This document shows, piece after piece, positions 1 to 8,415 of a stretch of 64,000 bases of DNA (position 1 is its first letter; each line of letters starts with the position of its first letter). Under the pieces are notes generated by a model, which was not told where the DNA came from, did no database searches, and saw only the letters and a list, made by a program, of their open reading frames with translations. Location of the stretch: NCBI GenBank assembly GCA_003385635.1, contig QQUY01000002.1, forward strand, positions 124,001-188,000. The letters are read 5' to 3'. The DNA comes from Acidobacteriota bacterium (GTDB taxonomy: Bacteria > Acidobacteriota > Blastocatellia > Pyrinomonadales > Pyrinomonadaceae). Both the position numbers and the translations under genes were made by a program.

Positions 1-440
1 TGTATTCGGTCCACAACGGCAACCTGCGGCTTCTAACGGACGAATTCACGGGCCCGAACGGAATCGCGCTTTCGCCCGACGAAGAGTATCTGTACGTTGG
101 CAACTGGGACGAGAAGAGAAAGACCGTTTACCGGTACAAGGTTCTGCAGGATGGGACCGTTGCCGACGGCGAGCTTTTTTTCGATTTCACTCCGTTCCCC
201 GGCGAAGATGCCATCGACGGAGTAAAGGTGGACCGGGAAGGGAACGTTTACGTTTCGGCGCCCGGAGGGCTCCAGGTCCTTTCACCGGAAGGAAAGCACC
301 TGGGCACGATAAACGCGCCGCGGCACGTTCACAATATGGCTTGGGGCGAAGACGACGGAAAGACGCTCTACCTGACCGCACGGAGCGGTTTGTACCGGAT
401 GCGCCTGAACGTCGAGGGAGTGAGGCCTGCGGCCAGGTGA
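1..440 (+). CDS. SMP-30/gluconolactonase/LRE-type beta-propeller protein, C-terminal part
   Basis: This is the 3' end of a gene whose start lies before the window; the open frame runs from base 3 to a TGA at 438-440. The visible 145 residues contain propeller-blade motifs of the SMP-30/gluconolactonase/strictosidine-synthase-like family: GPNGIALSPDE near the start, YLYVGNW, then DAIDGVKVDREGNVYVSAPG and a closing blade ending in LYLTARSGLYRMRLN. Family members are lactonases or related hydrolases of sugar lactones, often secreted. The catalytic metal ligands cannot all be checked because the N-terminal half is missing. Its stop overlaps the GTG of the next gene, so the two are probably translationally coupled. 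The substrate is unknown; a sugar lactone would fit the sugar genes further on, but that is inference. Confidence 0.8.
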   Translation, partial: YSVHNGNLRLLTDEFTGPNGIALSPDEEYLYVGNWDEKRKTVYRYKVLQDGTVADGELFFDFTPFPGEDAIDGVKVDREGNVYVSAPGGLQVLSPEGKHLGTINAPRHVHNMAWGEDDGKTLYLTARSGLYRMRLNVEGVRPAAR

Positions 441-892
441 GTCTGAGAGTAAAGGAGATCGGCGAGCTTGCCGGTCTCCCCTCTCACAAAGCATCGCAGA
501 ACGGATCGAATGCGGCGTTTCTTGCTGGCATCCCCGGGCTCGATGCCAGCGGAAAAGGGTGGGCGGCGGACCGGCTGATGGAAATTCTCACCGGAGAAGG
601 CATCCGTGTCGGAAGACTTACCGCCGATCATTGGCTAAGCCTCCCGGAAGTCCGCTTCTCGGACACCGATCCAGGAGGGAATTTTTACAGGAACGGTCTT
701 CGGCTATCCGAGATGTTCGAGGGTACCGTCCTCCCTCTAAAACGTGAAAGAAAAATAGAAAGCTGGATAGACGTGCTGGGTCTGGAAGAGACGCTCGACG
801 CCTTTGAACGGATATATTTCCCTGCGCAAATGGTCCATTTTACAGAGGACGATCCGGTTTCGTTCGCTGACTTGATCTTCGAGTACGGGTGA
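437..892 (+). CDS. Shortened uridine-kinase-like P-loop protein
   Basis: The protein has 151 residues from a GTG that overlaps the previous stop (GTGA at 437-440); this coupling is why I prefer it to the ATG at 341, which would overlap the upstream gene by 100 bases. The P-loop GIPGLDASGKG, an acceptor-side segment LPEVRFSDTDPGGNFYRNGLRLSEMFE and the tail FERIYFPAQMVHF are hallmarks of bacterial uridine-kinase-like proteins, which phosphorylate uridine or related nucleosides in the cytosol. The usual middle part, with the strand that normally reads like ILLEGIFLL and the helix after WID, is absent: KRERKI runs almost straight into SWIDV. This looks like one or two in-frame internal deletions, so the protein may be inactive or altered. 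The family is clear; activity is doubtful. Confidence 0.7.
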   Translation: MSLRVKEIGELAGLPSHKASQNGSNAAFLAGIPGLDASGKGWAADRLMEILTGEGIRVGRLTADHWLSLPEVRFSDTDPGGNFYRNGLRLSEMFEGTVLPLKRERKIESWIDVLGLEETLDAFERIYFPAQMVHFTEDDPVSFADLIFEYG

Positions 893-1284
893 AGGCTTCG
901 ACGGTATAAAACAAACGAGACTTCAGAAACGAGGAATCTGGGAACGGGCACGAGTTCCCTTCCGATTCCCGTGCACACGACCCGAGCCGCATCAATCCAT
1001 CCTCAGCCACCAGTTCCCGACCGATCTCCTTCAACGATTTTATCTTGTCCGCTCACAGGTGAACGTCGCTACGCTGAGAGTTGGTCGCAGATAACGCAGT
1101 CGGCTCCATAGCCGTCCGCGGGTTGGTGGTTTCGCTGATTCCCGAAGCACACTCCTACATGCGAAGATCTCTTGCAAGTACGCATCGATGCGTCTACCAT
1201 CCTCGCATATCCGGGAAAATGACGGGTCAACAGGCGATGGACCGCCAATAATGCGGCCTCGCCCTATCCGGCGCACAGGTCGAA
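893..1284. other. Spacer of about 390 bases without a supported gene
   Basis: No reading frame here has family-like sequence or a ribosome-binding site. A short hairpin (GGGAAC...GTTCCC) sits near base 935-955 but has no T-run, so I do not call a terminator. I see no tRNA, riboswitch or repeat array. The promoter of the large downstream regulator must lie here, but I cannot place it. Confidence 0.5.
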
Positions 1285-4200
1285 ATGGAGATTCCGGGCT
1301 ATAGAGACTTGAGGGAGATCTTCCGCGGACCATCTTTCGCGTTTGCGAATGCCGTGCGGGATCAGAACGGCGAAGCGGTTCTGCTCAAGATCCGTGAGGT
1401 CGGCAACGTCTACGCCGAGAAGGAGCACACTCTTTTTTCTGACCTGGATCTTGCGTGCATACCCAAGCCCATCGAATTTCTAGCAAGCCAGGGCAGAAAG
1501 ATATCTGTACTGGAGCCGTTCGAGGGGCGGCCCGTTGTACCACCGCTCGATATCTCAGACTTTCTGGCCGTCGCATCCTCGTTGGCCCGGACCATCGCCG
1601 GTCTCCATCGGTCAGGCGTGGCGGCAGGCGTGATCGATGCCGAGGCAGTTCTCTTCGATCCGACAACGAAGGAAATCCTGCTTGCTGACCTGAGCTACTC
1701 GTTCCGGGGGCCTGACAAAAATGGTTCGCACGAACACGGCATCCCTGAAGGCCTGCCTCTTGGTTACATCTCGCCCGAAATGACCGGCAGGATCGACGGA
1801 TCAGTTGATGACCGATCTGACCTCTACAGTCTTGGAACCGTCCTTTACCACTTCCTTTTCGGTAGACCGCCGTTCATTGAGCAAGACCCGCTCGAACTGA
1901 TACACAAACATATTGCTTCCGTTCCCGAGGAACTCCGAAACATCCATCCTGATTCCCCGGTCCAGCTGACCAGGATCGTAGCCAAGCTTCTCGAGAAACA
2001 GCCCGACAAGAGGTATCAGAGTGCCGAAGGTCTGCTTGAGGACCTTGAACGCTGCGCGCGTTCCCTGGCCTCGTACGATTCGATCCCGGAATTTGAACCG
2101 GGCACCCACGACATATCCGATCGGTTCAGGCTTCCAGACACGCTCTATGGAAGGCAGACCGAGATCGGGAAGTTATCAGAGATATTCGAACAGATCTCGG
2201 ACGGCCCGCCGGCGATGTTGCTCGTGGCCGGATATCCCGGCATCGGAAAGACCTCGCTGATCAAGCAGTTCGGTGCTGAGGCATCAAGGCGCGGCGGTAT
2301 TTTTGTCGAGGGCAAGTTCGACCTCGTCGCCCGCGGGGTCCCGTTCAGTGCTCTCATTCAGGCCATAGGATCACTTGTCGGCGACCTTCTTACCCTGGAC
2401 GACGATGTTTTAGCAGCGAAACGGGAAAAGATAGCCCTGGCATTGGGAGGGACCGGAGGAGTTCTGACTGAGGTGGTCCCGGAGCTGGAGCTTTTGATCG
2501 GTGACCAGCCTTCGGCACCTGGACTCGGACCGAGGGAGACTCTTAACAGGTTGCAGCTTGTCTTTCAGAGATTCCTTTCGGCGGTCTCCACATCCGAAAA
2601 TCCGCTCGTCGTGTTCCTGGACGACCTTCAATGGGCGGACGCCGCGACCCTCGATCTCATTTTGCCTTTATTGAGCGGATCTTCATCCGCAAGGCATTTC
2701 GTGCTGGTGGGTGCCTACCGCGACAATGAGATCGGAGTCACCCATCCTCTTGCGAGGACCATCTCGGAGCTCGAAGCGTCTGGCGTAAGTCTTCACAAGA
2801 TTACACTTGGTCCGCTCGAGATGGAAGACCTGGTGAGATTCGTCTCGGACTCTCTGCGCACAGGCGAAGAGCAGTCGCAAGAACTTGCCGGAATAGTGCA
2901 GGAGAAAACTGCCGGCAACCCGTTCTTCGTTCTGCAGTTCCTTTCGACGTTGAATCAGGAGGGCCTTCTGCGCTTTGACCGCGAAGCAAGGCGATGGACG
3001 TACGACCGCGAGGCGATCGCGGAAGCCGGTCTTGCGGACAATGTCATCGATCTGATGACGCGGAAGATCGCACGACTACCCTCGGATACCGGACGAATGC
3101 TTCAGCTCGCGTCTTCAATCGGAAGCCGCTTCTCGCTGGAGATGCTCTCTACTATCAGCGGCGAAAAAGCATCGGAAGTCGAACGGGCCCTTTCGGAGGC
3201 TATCGAGGCAGGGCTTGTCGTCCGACACCCCGGGATGACAGAGAACGACCCCGGGTTCTCTTTTCTTCACGACCGCGTACAACAAGCAGCACAGGACCTG
3301 ATGTCGGACGAGAAAAGAGCAATGGTCCATCTAACTGTCGGCCGCCTGCTTATGTCGACGCTTTCCAGGGAAAAGGCAGACGAAGAGCTATTCGACATAG
3401 TAAACCACCTCAATCTTGGAAAGGACCTGATAACGGATAGTGACGAGAACGAGCGGCTCGCCGAGCTGAATCTCCGGGCAGGTACAAAGGCGAGAGCTTC
3501 AGCGGCATTCGACTCCGCGCTCGCGTTTTTCAGAACTGGTTCTGAGATTCTCGAAGGGTCCCGACGATACGAGCTCGACTTCGAGCTGCGGCTTGGAGCC
3601 TCGGAATGCGGGTACCTCTGCGGCGACCTGGACGAGGATGGCATCGCGACAGAAGCTCTTCTTTCGTTTGCCCGAAGCGATCTCGACCGTGCAAGGGTAC
3701 TGAACCTGAAGATGCTTCGTTTCGAGAACCAGGGGATGTACCGCGAGGCGGTCGGCACGGCGCTGGAATGCCTTTCGCTGTTCGGATTCTCATTCCCTCG
3801 GTCAGACAGCGATAAAGCCGCAAAACTGAACGAAGAGATCTCGGAAATCGAGCGGCTGATCTCCGGCAGACCGATCGGCGAACTCGTCGACCTCCCCGAG
3901 ATGACGGATCCATCGATGAAGATGGTACTCAACATCCTCACGGACATATGGTCGTCAACGTACATCACCGGAGATGAGGTGCTTGCCCGGCTTATTTCCG
4001 CGACGATCGTGCGGATAACTTTGACCCACGGCTGTGCCGCGGCATCGGCTTATGGGTACGTAACGCATGCGATCACCGTAGGACCTGTCCTTGGTGACTA
4101 CGAATCTGCGCTCGAGTTCGGCAAACTGGCTTTAAAGGTAAATGAGAAATTCGAAGACGCGCGCCGCCGAGCAAAGGTACACCAGCAGTTCCACGCGCAT

Positions 4201-7200
4201 GTAGCACTCTGGAGGTTGCCCTTCCGCCTTTGCGCTGAGCACGCCCGGGAGGCAGCGCGGAGCGGCCTTGAGGCAGGAGATTTCCTTTACGCGTCGTATG
4301 GCACGATGACCGAGACGTGGTCTGCATACCAGATTGCAGACGACCTGGAGGAGTTTTCCAGATCTTATGCACCAGGCCTCGATCTTATCCAGAAGCTGAA
4401 GGTCGGTTCTTTTGCGGATGCTCACAACCTGATGTTGAACCGCGCACTTGCTCTTTGCGGGAAAACAGAATCGCCGGTGTCTGTGACCGCCGGTGACTTC
4501 AGCGAAGAACAGTATGCAAGGGCTTACGCGGACAATCCGTTCTTTTCCACTTTTCTAAGCGTTTCCAAGCTTGAGCTGTATTACACATTCGGGGAATACG
4601 ACAACGCCTTGACCGAATACCGTCGGGCGATCCCGCTCGTCAGTCACGTCTCTGGAACCATCTGGCCCGTGCTGCTCGATACGTGGGGAGGCCTGACCCT
4701 TGCGGCCAACGCGCTCGAGCGGGAAGGAGACGAACGAGACCCTCTGATCGCTGAAGCGGCGGACGCGTCGCAACGACTTGAGATACTCGCCGAAAACTGT
4801 CCGCAAAACTACCTCGTACCTTCCCTGCTTCTGAAAGCCAGTATTGCAGTTGCTTCTGGCCTTGATGCCGAATCGCTGGTTCATTTCGAGAATGCGGTGA
4901 AGTACTCCGAGCGATCGGGCGCAACACGAGATAGGGCGCTTGCCAACGAGCTGTTCGGGAAATACTGGCTCGCAAGGGGCAACGACGTGCTTGCCGGTGC
5001 CTGCCTTCGTGAGTCCCTTAACCAGTACACGCGCTTCAAAGCCTCCGCGAAATGCGCCGAACTAAGGCAGTGTTTTCCGTTCCTTGCGTCGAGTTCCGGC
5101 ATGTCTGAGAGTCGGCTGGATGCCGCAAGCGTGATAAAAGCCGCTCAGGCGCTCTCGGTAGAGATCGATCTTGAACAGCTTGTCGGGGACCTCTTGAAGA
5201 TCGTTGCCGAGAATGCGGGCGCGGAACGCGCGGTTCTATTTGTGGATAACGGCGGAAGGCTCGAGGCCGTCGCGGAGAGATCGGAGGCCGGGCCGACGAC
5301 GATGCTGGATTCGCCTATCGATCTCCGGGATACCGACACCGTGCCCCACAGCATCCTGAACTACGTTCAGAGAACGAACGAGGAAGTGGTTGTTGAGAGC
5401 CGAGGCACGGGGACGCGGTATGAGAGCGACCCCTATTTCACAAGGGTCCAGCCGCAGTCTGCGATGGCCGTCCCGTTGATCGGGCGAGGCTCTCTCAAGG
5501 GAATTCTTTATCTTGAGAACCGGGTCACGAAGGGGGCGTTTTCCGCAGAGCGTGTCAGCGTCTGCCGCGTGCTTGCGTCGCAGGTGGCGATCCCTCTGGA
5601 GAATGCTTCGCTCTATCACGGAATGAGGATCGAGGCCGATCAGCGGCGGCAGGCTGAAGAAACGCTCCGCTCGATCACCGAAGGGACCGCGTCTGTGACC
5701 GGCGGTTCATTTTTTTCCTCGCTCGTTAGACATCTGGCGGATGCCTTTGGAGTTGGGTTTGCCCTCATCACTGAATTCCGGCCCGATACCGGCGAAGCCG
5801 AAATGCTCGCCTTCTGGAAAAGAGACGAGCTCGCAGAAACATCCTCGTACGAAGTCAAAGGAACTCCTTGCGAGAAGGTGTTGACCGGGGAAACCTGTTT
5901 CTATTCCGAAGGCGTCCAGAAGCGGTTCCCGAAAGACCAGGACCTGGTCGAGATCGGGGCCGTAGGATACTGGGGAATTCCGCTTAGGAGTATGGAAGGC
6001 TCAGTGATCGGACACCTTGCCGTGCTCGACGACGGGCCGCTTGAGGAGTCGGAGCTCGGCAAATCGCTTTTGAGTATTTTCGCCGCAAGGGCGGGCGCGG
6101 AGCTTGAGCGCCTGCGCGCCGAGAGAGGATTGCAAAGCGCGCTTGCTGAAGTCAAGGCGCTGAAAGACCGTCTTCAGGATGAAAACGTCTACCTTCGGGA
6201 TGAGATCAGACAAAGCCACAACTTCGAAGAGATCGTCGGAGAAAGCCCGGCTCTCCTGAAAACTCTGCAGGATGTAGCTCAAGTTGCTCCAACCGACGCA
6301 ACTGTCCTGGTGACCGGCGAAACCGGAACCGGAAAGGAACTCATCGCCCGTGCCGTCCACGAGCGCAGCAAACGAAAGAACCGGCCGCTTGTAAAAGTAA
6401 ACTGCGCGGCAATCTCTGCCGGCTTGGTAGAAAGCGAGCTTTTTGGACACACGAAGGGCGCCTTCACGGGAGCAGTTGAAAAGCGTTCCGGCAGATTTGA
6501 ACTCGCCGACGGCGGTACGATATTCCTGGACGAGGTTGGCGAGCTTCCACCTGAAACACAGGTCAAGATCCTGCGCGTTCTGCAGGAAGGAGAGTTCGAG
6601 CCGGTCGGCAGCAGCAAGACAGTGAAAGTCGACGTTCGCGTGATAGCCGCGACCAACCGCGACCTGGAGGATGAGGTCAGATCGGGAAGATTTCGCTCCG
6701 ATCTTTACTTTCGCCTAAATGTGTTCCCCGTCGCCGTGCCGCCACTGCGCGACCGACTTGAAGACCTGCCAGCGCTTGTGACATTCTTCCTCGACAGGTT
6801 CAGCAAAGCTTTTGGCCGCAACATCAAAAGCGTTCCTCAAGGCGTGCTGCGAATGCTCTCCGAATACGATTGGCCCGGAAACATCAGAGAGCTGCAGAAT
6901 CTGATAGAAAGGGCAGTCGTGCTGGCACCAACTGAACTTGAATCGTTGAGCGCAGAGCTGATCCCGGTGGGCTCCGGGGCCGAGCAGATTCGGGCGGCGG
7001 CAGCTCCGGCGAGCACTTCCGGTTCCATTCGATCGTCGTCCGATTCCGCGGGTGCTTCGATGGAAGAGATCGAACGAACGCACATACTGAACGTTTTGGA
7101 AAGTACTGGCTGGGTGATCGGAGGTACAAGCGGTGCCGCGAGCGTGCTGGATCTCCATCCGAACACCCTTCGCAGCCGTATGAAGAAACTGGGCATACGA

Positions 7201-7212
7201 CGTCCTTCTTGA
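1285..7212 (+). CDS. Pseudokinase-NTPase-GAF-sigma-54 activator fusion (1975 aa)
   Basis: A cytosolic signalling giant. Residues 1-260 are a PknB-type kinase fold: the ATP lysine (K35) and the SPEMTGR segment near 163 are present, but the catalytic loop that should read H-K/R-D...N is A114-G115-V116...A121, and DFG is D135-L136-S137, so phosphotransfer is unlikely. Residues 285-560 are an STAND/AAA-type NTPase with Walker A GYPGIGKTS (316-324) and Walker B LVVFLDDLQWAD (441-452). A long helical TPR-like region follows to about 1240. Two GAF domains lie near 1280-1440 and 1455-1615. The sigma-54 activator domain spans about 1645-1880, with GETGTGKE (1678-1685) and an intact GAFTGA (1725-1730). 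A Fis-type helix-turn-helix forms the last 45 residues. Known relatives of this layout usually end in a histidine kinase or LuxR domain. The signal and ligands are unknown. Confidence 0.9.
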   Translation: MEIPGYRDLREIFRGPSFAFANAVRDQNGEAVLLKIREVGNVYAEKEHTLFSDLDLACIPKPIEFLASQGRKISVLEPFEGRPVVPPLDISDFLAVASSLARTIAGLHRSGVAAGVIDAEAVLFDPTTKEILLADLSYSFRGPDKNGSHEHGIPEGLPLGYISPEMTGRIDGSVDDRSDLYSLGTVLYHFLFGRPPFIEQDPLELIHKHIASVPEELRNIHPDSPVQLTRIVAKLLEKQPDKRYQSAEGLLEDLERCARSLASYDSIPEFEPGTHDISDRFRLPDTLYGRQTEIGKLSEIFEQISDGPPAMLLVAGYPGIGKTSLIKQFGAEASRRGGIFVEGKFDLVARGVPFSALIQAIGSLVGDLLTLDDDVLAAKREKIALALGGTGGVLTEVVPELELLIGDQPSAPGLGPRETLNRLQLVFQRFLSAVSTSENPLVVFLDDLQWADAATLDLILPLLSGSSSARHFVLVGAYRDNEIGVTHPLARTISELEASGVSLHKITLGPLEMEDLVRFVSDSLRTGEEQSQELAGIVQEKTAGNPFFVLQFLSTLNQEGLLRFDREARRWTYDREAIAEAGLADNVIDLMTRKIARLPSDTGRMLQLASSIGSRFSLEMLSTISGEKASEVERALSEAIEAGLVVRHPGMTENDPGFSFLHDRVQQAAQDLMSDEKRAMVHLTVGRLLMSTLSREKADEELFDIVNHLNLGKDLITDSDENERLAELNLRAGTKARASAAFDSALAFFRTGSEILEGSRRYELDFELRLGASECGYLCGDLDEDGIATEALLSFARSDLDRARVLNLKMLRFENQGMYREAVGTALECLSLFGFSFPRSDSDKAAKLNEEISEIERLISGRPIGELVDLPEMTDPSMKMVLNILTDIWSSTYITGDEVLARLISATIVRITLTHGCAAASAYGYVTHAITVGPVLGDYESALEFGKLALKVNEKFEDARRRAKVHQQFHAHVALWRLPFRLCAEHAREAARSGLEAGDFLYASYGTMTETWSAYQIADDLEEFSRSYAPGLDLIQKLKVGSFADAHNLMLNRALALCGKTESPVSVTAGDFSEEQYARAYADNPFFSTFLSVSKLELYYTFGEYDNALTEYRRAIPLVSHVSGTIWPVLLDTWGGLTLAANALEREGDERDPLIAEAADASQRLEILAENCPQNYLVPSLLLKASIAVASGLDAESLVHFENAVKYSERSGATRDRALANELFGKYWLARGNDVLAGACLRESLNQYTRFKASAKCAELRQCFPFLASSSGMSESRLDAASVIKAAQALSVEIDLEQLVGDLLKIVAENAGAERAVLFVDNGGRLEAVAERSEAGPTTMLDSPIDLRDTDTVPHSILNYVQRTNEEVVVESRGTGTRYESDPYFTRVQPQSAMAVPLIGRGSLKGILYLENRVTKGAFSAERVSVCRVLASQVAIPLENASLYHGMRIEADQRRQAEETLRSITEGTASVTGGSFFSSLVRHLADAFGVGFALITEFRPDTGEAEMLAFWKRDELAETSSYEVKGTPCEKVLTGETCFYSEGVQKRFPKDQDLVEIGAVGYWGIPLRSMEGSVIGHLAVLDDGPLEESELGKSLLSIFAARAGAELERLRAERGLQSALAEVKALKDRLQDENVYLRDEIRQSHNFEEIVGESPALLKTLQDVAQVAPTDATVLVTGETGTGKELIARAVHERSKRKNRPLVKVNCAAISAGLVESELFGHTKGAFTGAVEKRSGRFELADGGTIFLDEVGELPPETQVKILRVLQEGEFEPVGSSKTVKVDVRVIAATNRDLEDEVRSGRFRSDLYFRLNVFPVAVPPLRDRLEDLPALVTFFLDRFSKAFGRNIKSVPQGVLRMLSEYDWPGNIRELQNLIERAVVLAPTELESLSAELIPVGSGAEQIRAAAAPASTSGSIRSSSDSAGASMEEIERTHILNVLESTGWVIGGTSGAASVLDLHPNTLRSRMKKLGIRRPS

Positions 7213-7244
7213 CCCCCCCCCCACACGACCGACACCCTGAAAGG

Positions 7245-7258
7245 CACGAAATATCGTG
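7245..7258. promoter_or_regulatory. Palindromic operator candidate 1
   Basis: The sequence CACGAAATATCGTG is a near-perfect 14-bp palindrome with one asymmetric base pair in the centre. It lies 33 bases after the stop of the sigma-54 activator gene and shares its flanks (GG before, TGT after) with a second site 42 bp downstream. Fis-type helix-turn-helix domains of sigma-54 activators bind as dimers to palindromes of this size upstream of their promoters, so I infer an activator binding site. Confidence 0.6.
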
Positions 7259-7286
7259 TGTCACAAGTTCGTCGTTCTAGTGACGG

Positions 7287-7300
7287 CACGATATATCGTG
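7287..7300. promoter_or_regulatory. Palindromic operator candidate 2
   Basis: The sequence CACGATATATCGTG is a perfect 14-bp palindrome. Its centre is 42 bp from that of the first site, close to four helical turns, so two dimers would sit on the same face of the DNA. The site lies about 100 bp before a -24/-12-like sequence, a usual distance for sigma-54 enhancer sites. The role is inferred. Confidence 0.6.
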
Positions 7301-7388
7301 TCCGACCCGATAATGGCGAGCTGTCCCTGAATTCTCTAACCTCACTATTCACCTGTGTTTACAAGAAAATTCGTAGCAGCCGGGATTG

Positions 7389-7404
7389 TGGCATGACACT
7401 TGAA
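7389..7404 (+). promoter_or_regulatory. Candidate sigma-54 promoter
   Basis: TGGCATGACACTTGAA matches the consensus TGGCACG-N4-TTGCW with correct spacing. The -24 GG is present. The -12 element reads GA in place of the strongly conserved GC, which is the main weakness. The predicted start near 7415 leaves a short leader with AAGGAG at 7422-7427 before the ATG at 7440. The position downstream of the two palindromes supports the call. Confidence 0.45.
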
Positions 7405-7439
7405 TTGGGGGTGGTGTAAAGAAGGAGATCGATTTAGGG

Positions 7440-7712
7440 ATGCTCAGGATCACTGAAACCGAAAGAAACGAACAGTCAGTCACATATCTAATAGAAGGAA
7501 AGGTAGATCCATCCGGACTAACGGAGATAGACAATGTCTGCAAACAGGCGAACGGAATCGAACTTACTCCGATACTGGACCTTTCAATGCTCTCATTTGT
7601 GGAACGGGCTGCGGTTGACGGCTTCCGGGCGCTTTCAAAGCACCGCGTATTAATGATCAACTGCTCGCCGTTTCTGGCCGAACAATTAAAGCTCGGCGAA
7701 TGCAATGCTTGA
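7440..7712 (+). CDS. Small STAS-like domain protein
   Basis: This 90-residue soluble protein looks like a stand-alone STAS (anti-sigma antagonist-like) domain: a beta strand ending in EGKVDPSGLTEID, then PILDLSMLSFVERAAVDGFRAL and VLMINCSPFLAEQLK. STAS proteins act in the cytosol by binding anti-sigma factors or other partners, and in SpoIIAA-like members a serine after the DLS strand is phosphorylated; here the equivalent stretch is DLSMLSF. Its stop overlaps the start of the ECF sigma gene by eight bases, so the two are coupled and probably functional partners. AAGGAG at 7422-7427 serves the ATG with a spacing of 12. Assignment rests on pattern, not on a profile search. Confidence 0.65.
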   Translation: MLRITETERNEQSVTYLIEGKVDPSGLTEIDNVCKQANGIELTPILDLSMLSFVERAAVDGFRALSKHRVLMINCSPFLAEQLKLGECNA

Positions 7713-8316
7713 AAACACAGTAAAATCCATTGAAAAGCGGCAAACGGCACCGCGTGAAGATGCGGGCCGCCTCCTCGACGAACACGGCGACTACCTTTTC
7801 AGGTACGCTTTGTCGAGGGTCGGCAATGAATCCGTCGCCGAAGATCTGGTTCAGGAAACTCTGCTTGCCTCGCTGAAGGGCGCAAAGCGTTCGGGGGGTA
7901 GTTCGGAGCGAACCTGGCTTACGGCGATTCTCAAACATAAGGTGATCGATCATTACCGCAAGGCGATGCGTGAAGTTCAGTTTGATAATGAACGGGAGGA
8001 CCCGGGCTTTTTCGACGACGACGGCCACTGGACCGATGACCACGCGCCCCGTTCCTGGGATCCCGGGCCGGCCGATGATCTGGAAAGAAAGGAATTCCGG
8101 CGTGCGTTGAGCAGATCGCTTGCTCTATTGCCTCCGAAGTCGGCGGCGGTCTTTGTCCTCAGCGAGATCGAAGGCCTTCCGAGCAAGGAGATCTGTTCTG
8201 TACTGAATATCTCTTCGTCCAACTTCTGGGTCACGATGCACAGGGCCCGCCTGCAACTCCGGCACCTCCTCGAAAAGAACTGGTTTGAACCGAAACATCA
8301 AAAGACCATCCATTAG
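7705..8316 (+). CDS. ECF-type RNA polymerase sigma factor
   Basis: This 203-residue protein has ECF sigma region 2 (DYLFRYALSRVGNESVAEDLVQETLLASLK, with the RTWLTAILKHKVIDHYRK core-binding and -10 segment) and region 4 (LPPKSAAVFVLSEIEGLPSKEICSVLNIS followed by MHRARLQLRHLLEKNWF). The FWVTMHRARLQLR...NWF ending is typical of ECF factors whose usual partner is a small zinc anti-sigma (zf-HC2) gene directly downstream. No such gene follows here; the closest candidates are at 10803 and 13215. The start overlaps the STAS-like gene by eight bases. It would direct transcription from GGAAT-type -35 promoters, several of which lie downstream in this window (inference). Confidence 0.9.
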   Translation: MLENTVKSIEKRQTAPREDAGRLLDEHGDYLFRYALSRVGNESVAEDLVQETLLASLKGAKRSGGSSERTWLTAILKHKVIDHYRKAMREVQFDNEREDPGFFDDDGHWTDDHAPRSWDPGPADDLERKEFRRALSRSLALLPPKSAAVFVLSEIEGLPSKEICSVLNISSSNFWVTMHRARLQLRHLLEKNWFEPKHQKTIH

Positions 8317-8354
8317 TCCTGCCCGCCTGCCGCCTTCATTCTTCCGTGCTCACG

Positions 8355-8380
8355 AAAAAAGGCCGTCTTAAACGACGGCC
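8355..8380 (-). terminator. Rho-independent terminator of the 8416-8973 gene
   Basis: Read on the minus strand, a perfect 7-bp stem GGCCGTC/GACGGCC with a 6-base loop is followed by six T residues (8360-8355). It lies 35 bases after the stop of the minus-strand sigma factor gene. On the plus strand the hairpin lacks a T-run, so it serves mainly the minus strand. Confidence 0.85.
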
Positions 8381-8415
8381 ATAATTGCCAGACAGGAGAT
8401 TCTGCTAAAAGGACT

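Noticed and set aside
935-955. Terminator after the uridine-kinase-like gene
   Set aside because: The hairpin stem is six pairs with a long loop and no T-run follows on either strand.
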